This document shows, one piece after another, positions 13,548 through 21,523 of a stretch of DNA of 30,293 nucleotides (the first letter of the stretch is position 1; each line of letters begins with the position of its first letter). Origin of the DNA: Porphyromonadaceae bacterium UBA4277 (GTDB lineage: Bacteria > Bacteroidota > Bacteroidia > Bacteroidales > Muribaculaceae); assembly GCA_002395965.1 (NCBI GenBank), contig DGVT01000063.1:17427-47719 (forward strand), given 5' to 3'. A program made the translations under genes and the position numbers. The notes beneath the pieces were generated by a model. That model was given only the letters and a program-made list of their open reading frames with translations. It was not told the origin of the DNA and ran no database searches.

Positions 13548-16544
13548 ATGAAACTGAAAAACAAGATACTGGGTCTTCTGGCTGCCGTGCCGGTGATGGC
13601 AGCAGCACAACCCACGGTGATGAACAGCGATGCCCAGGGCTACCTTGAGCGCGGCAGGTGGATGTATGAATCACGCAACTATGTCGGCGCCATCGACCAG
13701 CTCACGCACATGCTCACGCTCTCCCCCACGGCCGACCAGCAGGAGCAAGCCGAGCTTTACATTGCCCTCAGCCGCTTTGAGCGTGGCGAGAGCGAAAGCC
13801 TTGATGCACTACTGGCGTTTATCGAAGACAACCCCACATCGCTGCTTCGACAGAGGGCACAGATGAAAATTGGCGACTACTACTTCTATCGCGGGCAGTG
13901 GGACAATGCCATGCTGAGCTACTCGCTCGTGCGCCCCGGTGCACTCGACCTTAACGCGAGCGAAAATCTGCTCTACCGCAAGGCCTATTGCAATCTGCGC
14001 CTGGGACAATACGACGAGGCCGAGTCGCAATATGGCCAGCTGGCCAAGACTGCACGCTATGGCGAAGCCAGCGTGTTCTACAAGGCATATCTCGAGTATG
14101 CCAAGGGCAACCACGACAGCGCCATCGACCGCTTCCAGCACATCGACCCATCGACCGAGTTAGGCTACCAGTCGCAATACTACATTGCACAGATTAAGTA
14201 TAACCGCAAGCAGTATGCCGATGTGATTGCAGCCGGGCGGCAGCTACTCTCGGAAGACAAGAACGACTATTTCACCGCCGAGCTCAACCGCATGGTGGGT
14301 GAGAGCTATTATCACAAGGGCGACTACACACAGGCTCGCACCTATCTGCAGCGCTATTTCGACAGTCCCGAGGGTGACATTTATCGCACTGCGGCCTACA
14401 CCATGGGAGTGCTCGACTATCGCGACGGCAATTACCAAAAAGTGGCCGAGGAAATGGCTCTTGCTACCGACCACGACGACGCCCTGGCGCAGAGTGCATG
14501 GCTATATCTCGGGCAGAGCCGCCTAAAGCTGGGCGACCAGCAAGGCGCCGCAAGGGCCTTCGAGCAGTCGGCCGCAATGACCCACGACCGCACCGTGCGC
14601 GAAACGGCACTCTACAACTATGCCGTCACGCAACACTTGGGAGCAAAAACGCCGTTCGGCAAGTCGATAGACTTGTTCGAACAATTCCTGAATGATTACC
14701 CCAACTCGCAATACAAAGATATGGTTGAAGGCTATCTGGTTGACACCTACACCACCACAAGCGACCTTGACCGTGCACTCACAAGCATCAACCACATCAA
14801 GAAACCGGGAAAGAAAGTGCTTCGCGCCAAGCAGACCGTGCTCTACAACCTGGGCATGCAGGCGCTAAGCAATGGGAAGACCGACAAGGCTATCACCCAC
14901 CTCAAGCAGGCAGTGGCATTAGGCAACCAGGATGCCACCGTGCTCAACGAGAGCCGCCTGTGGCTGGCCGAAGCGCAATACCGCGCAGGAAACTACCAGG
15001 AAGCTGCAGCCAACCAGAAGTCGTATATCAGCGCCACCGGCAAGAAAGACGACAACTACGGGCTGGCACGCTACAACCTGGGCTACTCACTCTACCAGCA
15101 GAAGCGATACACCGAAGCCATGGAGGCCTTCAAAGAGGCCATAGCCAGCAATCAGCTCAACAACGAGCTCAGGGCCGATGCCTATAACCGACTGGGCGAC
15201 ACGCAGTACTACGCACGCAACTATGCCGAAGCCCAGGCCAGCTACGACAAGGCCATCAAGCAAGACAAGAACGCCTCGCAAGATTATGCCATGTATCAGA
15301 AAGGCCTGATGATGGTGCACCAAAAGCAATATCAAAGTGCCATCACACAGTTGGATGCAATGATCAAGGCCTACCCCAAGTCGCAATATGCCCCACAGGC
15401 CATGCTCGAGAAAGCAGCGTCGCAGGCTGCCTTGGGTCACGGCGGCGATGCCGTGGCCACCTATAACGCACTGCTCAAGGCCTACCCGCGCAGTGCCGAA
15501 GCACGCAAAGGCCTGCTGCAAATGGCCGTCGTGGACAAGAACATGAACAACGAGGCTGCGGCCATCGATGCCTACAAGAGCGTTATAAAGAACTACCCCT
15601 CGAGCGAAGAAGCACTGGCAGCGGTCGAAGACCTGAAACTAATCTATGCCGACCGTGGCGAGCTGCCGCAACTGCAGAAGTTCCTTAACGGTATTCCCAA
15701 TGCTCCGCGCATCGACGTGAGCGAGCTGGACCGACTCAACTTTGAGGCTGCCGAGAAGCTGGCCATAGCATCCAAGCCCGACATCACCAAGATGAAGGAA
15801 TACCTGACGGCCAATCCTAAGGGTGCCTTTGCCGCCAAGGCAAAGTACTACATCGCCCGACATGACTACATGAGCGGCAAGATGGACTCGGCACTCAGCG
15901 GCCTCAATGACGCCCTGAAGGGCAACAACGATGCCTCGTTTGCCGAGGATGCCATGGCCATGCGAGCCGACATACTCATGCGACAAGGAAAGAAAAACGA
16001 AGCCCTGAATGCCTATAAAGCACTCGTCGAGCACTCGTCGAGCGACGACAATCTGATTGCAGCACGGCTGGGCATGATGCGCACCGCACAATCGATGCAA
16101 AAGTGGAACGACGTCAAGGCCACGGCCCATGCCCTGATTGCAGCCGGCGGACTCACAGCTACCGAAGAAAAAGAGGTGACCCTGGCACGCGCCATGGCCG
16201 CAGCCAACACAGGCGACAAGAAAACTGCCGAGGCCGACTTCAAGCACCTGGCGGCCGACGCACAGAGCGAGCAAGGGGCACAGGCGGCCGTTGAGCTGGC
16301 CACAATGCAGTATCAGGCCGGAAGCTACAAGGAGGCCGAAAAGACCATCAATGCGCTCATCGACGCCGGAACGCCACACAGCTACTGGCTGGCGCGAGGC
16401 TTCCTGGTGCTGTGCGACACCTATGTCAAGCAAGGAAAGAAAGGCGATGCGCGCGACTACTTGCAAAGCCTTAAGAGCAACTACCCCGGCAAGGAGCAAG
16501 ACATCATTGACGGCATCAATTCACGCCTCAAATCTCTCAAATAA
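13548..16544 (+). CDS. Large periplasmic TPR-repeat protein
   Basis: A 998-aa protein with a signal peptide (MKLKNKILGLLAAVPVMAAAQ, likely cut before Gln21), so exported. Nearly all of the mature part consists of tetratricopeptide-type helical pairs. Recurrent pieces include YNLGYSLYQQKRYTEAMEAFKEAI, YNRLGDTQYYARNYAEAQASYDKAI and YQKGLMMVHQKQYQSAITQLDAMIKAYPKSQYAPQAMLEKA; the latter type resembles BamD/YbgF-like envelope TPRs. No enzymatic domain is seen. It is 42 bp upstream of a beta-barrel gene on the same strand, so the pair probably forms a functional unit in the envelope, for instance a scaffold on the periplasmic face of the barrel. This pairing is inference from adjacency. Confidence 0.9.
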   Translation: MKLKNKILGLLAAVPVMAAAQPTVMNSDAQGYLERGRWMYESRNYVGAIDQLTHMLTLSPTADQQEQAELYIALSRFERGESESLDALLAFIEDNPTSLLRQRAQMKIGDYYFYRGQWDNAMLSYSLVRPGALDLNASENLLYRKAYCNLRLGQYDEAESQYGQLAKTARYGEASVFYKAYLEYAKGNHDSAIDRFQHIDPSTELGYQSQYYIAQIKYNRKQYADVIAAGRQLLSEDKNDYFTAELNRMVGESYYHKGDYTQARTYLQRYFDSPEGDIYRTAAYTMGVLDYRDGNYQKVAEEMALATDHDDALAQSAWLYLGQSRLKLGDQQGAARAFEQSAAMTHDRTVRETALYNYAVTQHLGAKTPFGKSIDLFEQFLNDYPNSQYKDMVEGYLVDTYTTTSDLDRALTSINHIKKPGKKVLRAKQTVLYNLGMQALSNGKTDKAITHLKQAVALGNQDATVLNESRLWLAEAQYRAGNYQEAAANQKSYISATGKKDDNYGLARYNLGYSLYQQKRYTEAMEAFKEAIASNQLNNELRADAYNRLGDTQYYARNYAEAQASYDKAIKQDKNASQDYAMYQKGLMMVHQKQYQSAITQLDAMIKAYPKSQYAPQAMLEKAASQAALGHGGDAVATYNALLKAYPRSAEARKGLLQMAVVDKNMNNEAAAIDAYKSVIKNYPSSEEALAAVEDLKLIYADRGELPQLQKFLNGIPNAPRIDVSELDRLNFEAAEKLAIASKPDITKMKEYLTANPKGAFAAKAKYYIARHDYMSGKMDSALSGLNDALKGNNDASFAEDAMAMRADILMRQGKKNEALNAYKALVEHSSSDDNLIAARLGMMRTAQSMQKWNDVKATAHALIAAGGLTATEEKEVTLARAMAAANTGDKKTAEADFKHLAADAQSEQGAQAAVELATMQYQAGSYKEAEKTINALIDAGTPHSYWLARGFLVLCDTYVKQGKKGDARDYLQSLKSNYPGKEQDIIDGINSRLKSLK

Positions 16545-16586
16545 ATTATTTTTCACTCACCCAGCAAGCATTTAACACCTACAACG

Positions 16587-18434
16587 ATGATAAAACGATA
16601 TGTTACTCTTGTGATGGCAGCACTGGTGGTCGCCACAGTTGCCGTGGCACAGCAGCCGTCCACACAGCAAAACGGACAGCAAGAGCTCCACAAGGAGATT
16701 ACGCTCGAAAAAGACTTTGTGCCCGAAGTGAAAAAGGCCACCAAGAAGAATGTCCTACCCAAGGTGAAGAAAATCTCCACACCCGCACGAACGGCAGTCA
16801 ACTATAGCGACTGGGCAAACCCCATCGAGGTGCCCACGTCGATACCCACCATGATGCCCTACGGCTACCGCACGGCACACAACTTCAGCGACAAGCGGGG
16901 CTACCTGAACGTGGGCGGAGGCATGGCTGCGAACTTTCTGGGCAGCGCCGGATACCGCATTATCGACACCGACGAGACAACACTGGGAGCATGGCTGCAA
17001 CACAGCAGCACATGGGCCGGCAAGAACTCATCGCTGTTTCTACCCGACTGTGCACAGCGGCTCAAGCAGAAGTTCAACGACAACATCGTGGGAGTCGATC
17101 TCATGCACCGCTTGAAATATGGCACGCTCAACATGAACGCACGCGGACATTTCGACAGCTTCAACTACTGCGGCGGAACCGACCCCGCGTGGGACAACGC
17201 ACACAAGCAGACGTTCATGGAGTTTGGACTGAAGGGAAAATGGGACTCACAGCTCAATGTCAACGAGCATGAGCTGACCTACAATGCCGGACTCGCATTT
17301 AACCATGCCGGCTACAGCGAACCCATCATCGAGGGGCTGGATGCCGTTAAAGAGAATGCGCTCAACATCACCGCCGGAGCTGAGTATGGCATCAACGACA
17401 ACGTGGGTGTGGGCTTGCAGGTGGATGCCGACTACGTCAACACAAGGGCCGCCCTCGACAACATTAATTATTTCCTGGTCACCTTGCAGCCCTATTTCAC
17501 CTTTGAAAATTCAGTTATTAGCGCCCGCGCCGGTGCCGACGTGCTGCTGGGCAACCCATGCTTCTATGACTTCTCGCATAAGCATGAAGACAGGTTCACT
17601 TCGGGCCGATTTCACATTTCACCCAATGTGCAACTCAACTTCAACCTCGCTCCCGGGGCGGCCTTCTATGTCGATATCGCCGGCGGCAAGACTCTCAACA
17701 CCATTTCTTACTTAGCGTCGCAGAACCGCTACAGCGACCCCACCGGCTTTAACTTCAACACCTTCTCGCCATTTGACGGCGAAGCAGGCTTCAAGATTGG
17801 CCCGTTTGCCGGCTTTGGCATGAAAGTGTACGGGGGCTATGGAATCTTCAAGGGCGACCTTAACGCCATGGCATTGCCTTTCACCATGATCACCGACGAC
17901 ATGGACAAGCAAGCACTGCTGCCCTACACACTCACCTCGATTTATGCACCACTCAGGGCACGAGGAATGAAAATCGGTGCAGAGATGAATTACAAGTACC
18001 GCTCGCTGGTGGAAGCCTCGGCCAGCATCGTCTATGCCCCGGCCGACGACAATGTGAACTATGACGGCTGGACCAAGGGTTATCCTCTTGAAGGTTTTGA
18101 CGGCGCTGCACTGATAAGCAACATCGACGTGAAAGTCACGCCATTGCGTCAGCTCACACTCGACTTAGGCCTCAACCTGCGCACAGGACGCTCACAAGTC
18201 ATGCAAGAGGTTGTAATCGATGATGACTCCGACAACATTATAATGAACATTTCGAATGGATGGTTCGACATGGACGACGTGATCAACCTGCATGCCGGAG
18301 CCAGCTGGCGCTTCGACAAGGTGGTCACACTGTGGGTAAAGGGAAACAACCTGCTTAACCGCAAGTGGGACACACTGCCGGGTATCGGAGCACAAAAGAT
18401 TAACGTCATGGCAGGTGTGGGGCTCGTGTTCTGA
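16587..18434 (+). CDS. Outer-membrane beta-barrel protein, TonB-receptor-like, without a plug
   Basis: A 615-aa protein with signal peptide MIKRYVTLVMAALVVATVAVAQ. After a short Lys-rich periplasmic stretch (ITLEKDFVPEVKKATKKNV, about 38-57), the remainder alternates aromatic and polar residues as in a beta-barrel (for example GYLNVGGGMAANF, LNMNARGHFDSFNY, MKIGAEMNYKYRSLVEASASIVY). The C-terminal segment LWVKGNNLLNRKWDTLPGIG, ending in AGVGLVF, resembles the last strands and terminal Phe of TonB-dependent receptors. It is shorter than a normal receptor and I see no plug domain, so it is either a reduced receptor-like porin or a partner barrel for the TPR protein. Substrate unknown. Confidence 0.85.
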   Translation: MIKRYVTLVMAALVVATVAVAQQPSTQQNGQQELHKEITLEKDFVPEVKKATKKNVLPKVKKISTPARTAVNYSDWANPIEVPTSIPTMMPYGYRTAHNFSDKRGYLNVGGGMAANFLGSAGYRIIDTDETTLGAWLQHSSTWAGKNSSLFLPDCAQRLKQKFNDNIVGVDLMHRLKYGTLNMNARGHFDSFNYCGGTDPAWDNAHKQTFMEFGLKGKWDSQLNVNEHELTYNAGLAFNHAGYSEPIIEGLDAVKENALNITAGAEYGINDNVGVGLQVDADYVNTRAALDNINYFLVTLQPYFTFENSVISARAGADVLLGNPCFYDFSHKHEDRFTSGRFHISPNVQLNFNLAPGAAFYVDIAGGKTLNTISYLASQNRYSDPTGFNFNTFSPFDGEAGFKIGPFAGFGMKVYGGYGIFKGDLNAMALPFTMITDDMDKQALLPYTLTSIYAPLRARGMKIGAEMNYKYRSLVEASASIVYAPADDNVNYDGWTKGYPLEGFDGAALISNIDVKVTPLRQLTLDLGLNLRTGRSQVMQEVVIDDDSDNIIMNISNGWFDMDDVINLHAGASWRFDKVVTLWVKGNNLLNRKWDTLPGIGAQKINVMAGVGLVF

Positions 18435-18459
18435 CACACGCCTCATCACTTCAATCGGG

Positions 18460-18660
18460 GTGTGTCATAATTCAAAAAAGCGTTGAAAACGCAGACGCAT
18501 CGAAGATGCGACCATTTCTTTAACACCATGCAAGCAACATCGAAGATGTGCGCAGCTTGGTGAAAGACAGCGAATTAAAAGGGTGCTTCGAAGATGCACA
18601 ACATGTGTCGGGTTATACTTCGATCACCTCTGATTTTCTATAATTTGAATTATGACACAC
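18460..18660. mobile_element. 201-bp MITE-like element with perfect 17-bp inverted ends
   Basis: GTGTGTCATAATTCAAA at 18460-18476 is the exact reverse complement of 18644-18660. Inside are three short hairpins built on TCGAAGATG: GCATCGAAGATGC, ACATCGAAGATGT and TGCTTCGAAGATGCA. There is no open frame of note and no clear target-site duplication. It lies directly after the barrel gene. Confidence 0.7.
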
Positions 18661-18701
18661 TCTCGCTTATCCTCATGCAAAATCACATGTCGCTTTGGCA
18701 T

Positions 18702-18757
18702 TAACGGTGAGCACATAAACAGCGATGAGCCCAACTTCACAGTAAGGCTCACCGTTA
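18702..18757. repeat. Inverted repeat, 11-bp perfect stem
   Basis: TAACGGTGAGC pairs with GCTCACCGTTA around 34 bases. It lies 270-320 bp after the barrel gene, with a short A-rich tract after it on the plus strand. Role unclear. Confidence 0.5.
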
Positions 18758-18820
18758 GATGCTACAAAAAATGTTTTGGTGGTTATTGCTTTCTTAAGAT
18801 TTAATTGATTATGAGGTTGC

Positions 18821-18867
18821 AAAAAAATGTAACGCATTCTGACGTTGCTTTTTCAGAATACGTTACA
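18821..18867 (-). terminator. Rho-independent terminator serving queA
   Basis: On the minus strand TGTAACGTATTCTGA pairs with TCAGAATGCGTTACA (one mismatch in 15) around a 10-base loop, followed by seven T. It is about 120 bp past the queA stop and is the only strong terminator there. Confidence 0.75.
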
Positions 18868-18988
18868 AAATTAATACATACTACCGGAAAGCACAACTCT
18901 GTTACGTTTTATTTACAAAGTTTTGCATCACGAAACAGTATCTTTCGGGTGTGACACCGTCCGAGCAATAAAGCTAACCGGCTACAGG

Positions 18989-20041
18989 TCAGTCGATAAT
19001 GAGCATCGCATCGCCGTAGGCTCCAAAGCGATACTTCTCCTTGATAGCTACCTTATAGGCATTCATAACCGGCTCATAGCCACCAAACGATGCCGTGTTC
19101 ATCAGCATGATAGAATAAGGCATGTGGAAGTTGGTGACAAGAGCATCGCAAGTGGTGCACTCATAGGGCGGGAAGATAAACTTATTGGTCCACCCCGAGA
19201 AAGGCTTGATGTGGCCATTCATGCCAACCGAACTTTCAAAAGCCCGCAGCACCGATGTGCCTATGCAGCACACTTTGTGCTCGGCGTCGCGGCGGTTGTT
19301 GATGCGCTCAGTGAGGTCTTCGGGCACTTCAAGCTGCTCACTGTCCATGCGATGCTTGGTGAGGTCTTCCACATCGATGTCGCGATAGCTGCCAAGGCCT
19401 ATGTGCATGGTTATGAACTCGCGCTCAATGTCGCGAATCTCCATGCGGCGCATCAGCTCACGCGAGAAGTGCAGTCCGGCAGCAGGGGCCACAACAGCGC
19501 CCTCGTTACGGGCATAGATCGTCTGATAGCGCTCGGCATCGTCGGGCTCAACGTCGCGCGTGATGTAGTAAGGCAGCGGAGTGTTGCCCAATGCATAAAG
19601 ATGAGCCTTGAAGTCATCGTGGGAGCCATCATACAGGAAGCGAAGGGTGCGGCCGCGTGATGTGGTATTGTCGATCACCTCGGCCACCATCGAGTCGTCG
19701 AGACCGAAGTACAGTTTGTTGCCGATGCGTATCTTGCGGGCCGGATCGACAAGCACATCCCAGAGCTTAAATTCCGGATTCAGCTCACGCAGCAGGAAAA
19801 CCTCGATGCGAGCACCGGTCTTCTCCTTATTCCCATAGAGTTTGGCTGGGAACACCTGCGTGTCGTTGAACACAAAGGTATCGCCGGCTTCAAAATAGTC
19901 TAAAATCTCCTTGAATATTCTATGCTCTATCTCGCCGGTCTTGCGGTGAAGAACCATCAGGCGAGACTCATCGCGATGATCAGTGGGATGGCTGGCAATC
20001 AGCTCTCGAGGCATCCCGGTGTCAAATTCAGATAATTTCAT
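18989..20041 (-). CDS. queA: S-adenosylmethionine:tRNA ribosyltransferase-isomerase (QueA)
   Basis: Transfers and isomerises the ribosyl group of SAM onto 7-aminomethyl-7-deazaguanine in tRNA, giving epoxyqueuosine at wobble position 34. The 350-aa length is normal. Family motifs seen: MKLSEFD and ELIASHPTDHRDESRLMVLHR at the N-terminus, DTFVFNDTQVFPAKLYG (about 54-70), YQTIYARNEGAVVAPAAGLHFS (about 172-193), HIGLGSYRDI, and near the end TNFHMPYSIMLM and EKYRFGAYGDAMLI. It stands alone, with a promoter-like box upstream at 20090-20097 and a terminator at 18821-18867. Both flanks are repeat-rich gaps. Confidence 0.97.
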   Translation of the reverse strand: MKLSEFDTGMPRELIASHPTDHRDESRLMVLHRKTGEIEHRIFKEILDYFEAGDTFVFNDTQVFPAKLYGNKEKTGARIEVFLLRELNPEFKLWDVLVDPARKIRIGNKLYFGLDDSMVAEVIDNTTSRGRTLRFLYDGSHDDFKAHLYALGNTPLPYYITRDVEPDDAERYQTIYARNEGAVVAPAAGLHFSRELMRRMEIRDIEREFITMHIGLGSYRDIDVEDLTKHRMDSEQLEVPEDLTERINNRRDAEHKVCCIGTSVLRAFESSVGMNGHIKPFSGWTNKFIFPPYECTTCDALVTNFHMPYSIMLMNTASFGGYEPVMNAYKVAIKEKYRFGAYGDAMLIID

Positions 20042-20089
20042 TTTTATTGATTTTCATGCATTTAGGGGCATAACACCCCAATTTGGCCG

Positions 20090-20097
20090 CAAAATTA
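20090..20097 (-). promoter_or_regulatory. Promoter -7 box for queA
   Basis: The minus strand reads TAATTTTG, 48 bases before the ATG. The nearest TTTG (20124-20121) lies 23 bases further upstream, slightly too far, so the -33 assignment is weak. The leader contains a small GGGG/CCCC hairpin. Confidence 0.5.
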
Positions 20098-20218
20098 TAA
20101 AAAAATCCCGATATAAGAGTCAAATGGGCAAATTATTTTCACCGAAGCCGAAGCAAATCCTCTCACAGATTTTTTAGACTATAAGCAACATAAGTAACAT
20201 AATTATATGCTTTATTTT

Positions 20219-20608
20219 GTTACTTATAGTCGAAAAACAGCTTGTCGGGCAGTTTTTCGTCGATAGACGAAAATATCTCTTTAACCCCACTTTAAGGGAG
20301 CACCAGCTCCCTAAGTGGGGACAGGTGGCAGCGCGGGAGCACTACGTCGATAGACGTAGGACAGAAAGAGTCGGGAAACGCACCGCCGTGTGATCGACCT
20401 TGATGAGATGCGCGACATGACAAGGCGTAATGAGTGTGACCACTACACCAGTGACTATCGTTGTCATACATCTATCGACGTATGACCTTGTGTTTCGACG
20501 ATACAACCCCACTTAGGGAGCTGTCGCTCCTGTAAAGTGGGGCTAAAGAAATATTTTCGTCTTCGACGAAATGCCACCTAACAAGCTGAAATTTAGACTA
20601 TAAGCAAC
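20219..20608 (+). mobile_element. MITE-like palindromic element, copy 3
   Basis: Core 20255-20571 (317 bp). It is nearly identical to copies 1 and 2 but lacks one of two tandem TAATGAG units (7 bp), which also breaks the 75-codon frame found in the other copies. Outer arms ACAGCTTGT and ACAAGCTG are visible. Confidence 0.8.
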
Positions 20609-20629
20609 ATAAGAATACATAATGGCTCA

Positions 20630-20685
20630 CGCCCAGCATCTTCACACCTATGACACTGTGCTTCTTAGACTATAAGTTACATAAG
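20630..20685 (+). repeat. 56-bp module, copy 3
   Basis: Nearly identical to 5864-5919, and as there it directly precedes a palindromic element. This shows that the module and the element travel or are duplicated together. Confidence 0.85.
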
Positions 20686-20709
20686 TAACATAATTATATG
20701 CTTTATTTT

Positions 20710-21106
20710 GTTACTTATAGTCGAAAAACAGCTTGTCGGGCAGTTTTTCGTCGATAGACGAAAATATCTCTTTAACCCCACTTTAAGGGAGCACCAGCTC
20801 CCTAAGTGGGGACAGGTGGCAGCGGGGGAGCACTACGTCGATAGACGTAGGACAGAAAGAGCCGGGAAACGCACCGCCGTGTGATCGACCTTGATGAGAT
20901 GCGCGACATGACAAGGCGTAATGAGTAATGAGTGTGACCAATACACCAGTGACTATCGTTGTCATACATCTATCGACGTATGACCTTGTGTTTCGGCGAT
21001 ACAACCCCACTTAGGGAGCTGTCGCTCCTGTAAAGTGGGGCTAAAGAAATATTTTCGTCTTCGACTAAATGCCACCTAACAAGCTGTAATTTAGACTATA
21101 AGTTAC
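20710..21106 (+). mobile_element. MITE-like palindromic element, copy 4
   Basis: Core 20746-21069 (324 bp). The extended inverted ends are clearest here: GTTACTTATAGTC (20710-20722) is the exact complement of GACTATAAGTTAC (21094-21106), and ACAGCTTGT (20728-20736) pairs with ACAAGCTGT (21079-21087). Confidence 0.8.
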
Positions 21107-21210
21107 ATAAGAACACATAAGGTTTACCCGAAGAGTCCGACTAAACTATGTTGCTTATAGTCTAAAAATCTGTGAGATCGGTGAAATCTGCGCGAGTACA
21201 ACAGGCTTCA

Positions 21211-21338
21211 GCCAGTATGTGTGCTCGCCTCCAGCGAGTTAGTGTGGATGGATTGTTGCCGGGGGTGTCGCCGGTGCGACACCCCCGGTTACTCAAATTC
21301 TCGACTTCCAGTCGAGGTTACTTCGCCTATTGAATAAC
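21211..21338 (-). repeat. Triple-hairpin module, copy 2 (inverted relative to copy 1)
   Basis: Its reverse complement follows 5736-5860 throughout: AATAGGCGA, TAACCTCGACTGGAAGTCGA, GAGTAACCGGGGGTGTCGC and CTCGCT(G)GAGGCGAGCACA blocks in the same order, with substitutions mainly in loops and linkers. Confidence 0.8.
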
Positions 21339-21382
21339 ATTGAGAAATCCTTATATATTCTTATGTTGCTTATAGACTAAAA

Positions 21383-21437
21383 ACTCACGCTCGGAAAATC
21401 GCAAACAAGTTTGCATTTTCGCTCGCTTAATCGTAAC
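21383..21437 (+). repeat. 55-bp promoter-bearing repeat, copy 1 (decayed -7 box)
   Basis: Identical to 21460-21514. It contains the hairpin GCAAAC-AA-GTTTGC and TTTGCATTTTCGCTCGC. Here it is followed by GGTG, giving TAACGGTG, so it is not a functional promoter. Confidence 0.9.
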
Positions 21438-21459
21438 GGTGAGGCGTTGCCTCGAAGTT

Positions 21460-21514
21460 ACTCACGCTCGGAAAATCGCAAACAAGTTTGCATTTTCGCT
21501 CGCTTAATCGTAAC
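21460..21514 (+). repeat. 55-bp promoter-bearing repeat, copy 2 (intact -7 box)
   Basis: Second identical copy, 77 bp downstream. Here it is followed by TTTG, completing TAACTTTG just before the AraC-family gene. Confidence 0.9.
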
Positions 21515-21518
21515 TTTG
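21487..21518 (+). promoter_or_regulatory. Promoter of the AraC-family gene
   Basis: TTTG (21487-21490), 20 bases, TAACTTTG (21511-21518). The ATG is only 5 bases after the box, so transcription probably starts at or beside the start codon, implying a leaderless or nearly leaderless mRNA. Confidence 0.65.
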
Positions 21519-21523
21519 CAAGT

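Larger units (their letters stand above)
20160..21382. other. Gene-free repeat cluster 2
   Basis: About 1.2 kb built from the same modules as 5526-6936: two palindromic elements in direct orientation, one 56-bp module and the triple-hairpin module, the last in opposite orientation. Complements of AGACTATAAG occur near 21150 and 21365. No credible gene. Confidence 0.85.

Noticed and set aside
15639..16499. A 286-codon minus-strand frame opposite the TPR gene
   Set aside because: It is a shadow of the TPR-coding frame, with no start context and no recognisable motif.
20042..20090. preQ1-type riboswitch upstream of queA
   Set aside because: The leader contains only a four-base-pair GGGG/CCCC hairpin, and I see no A-rich tail or pseudoknot partner that would make a preQ1 aptamer.
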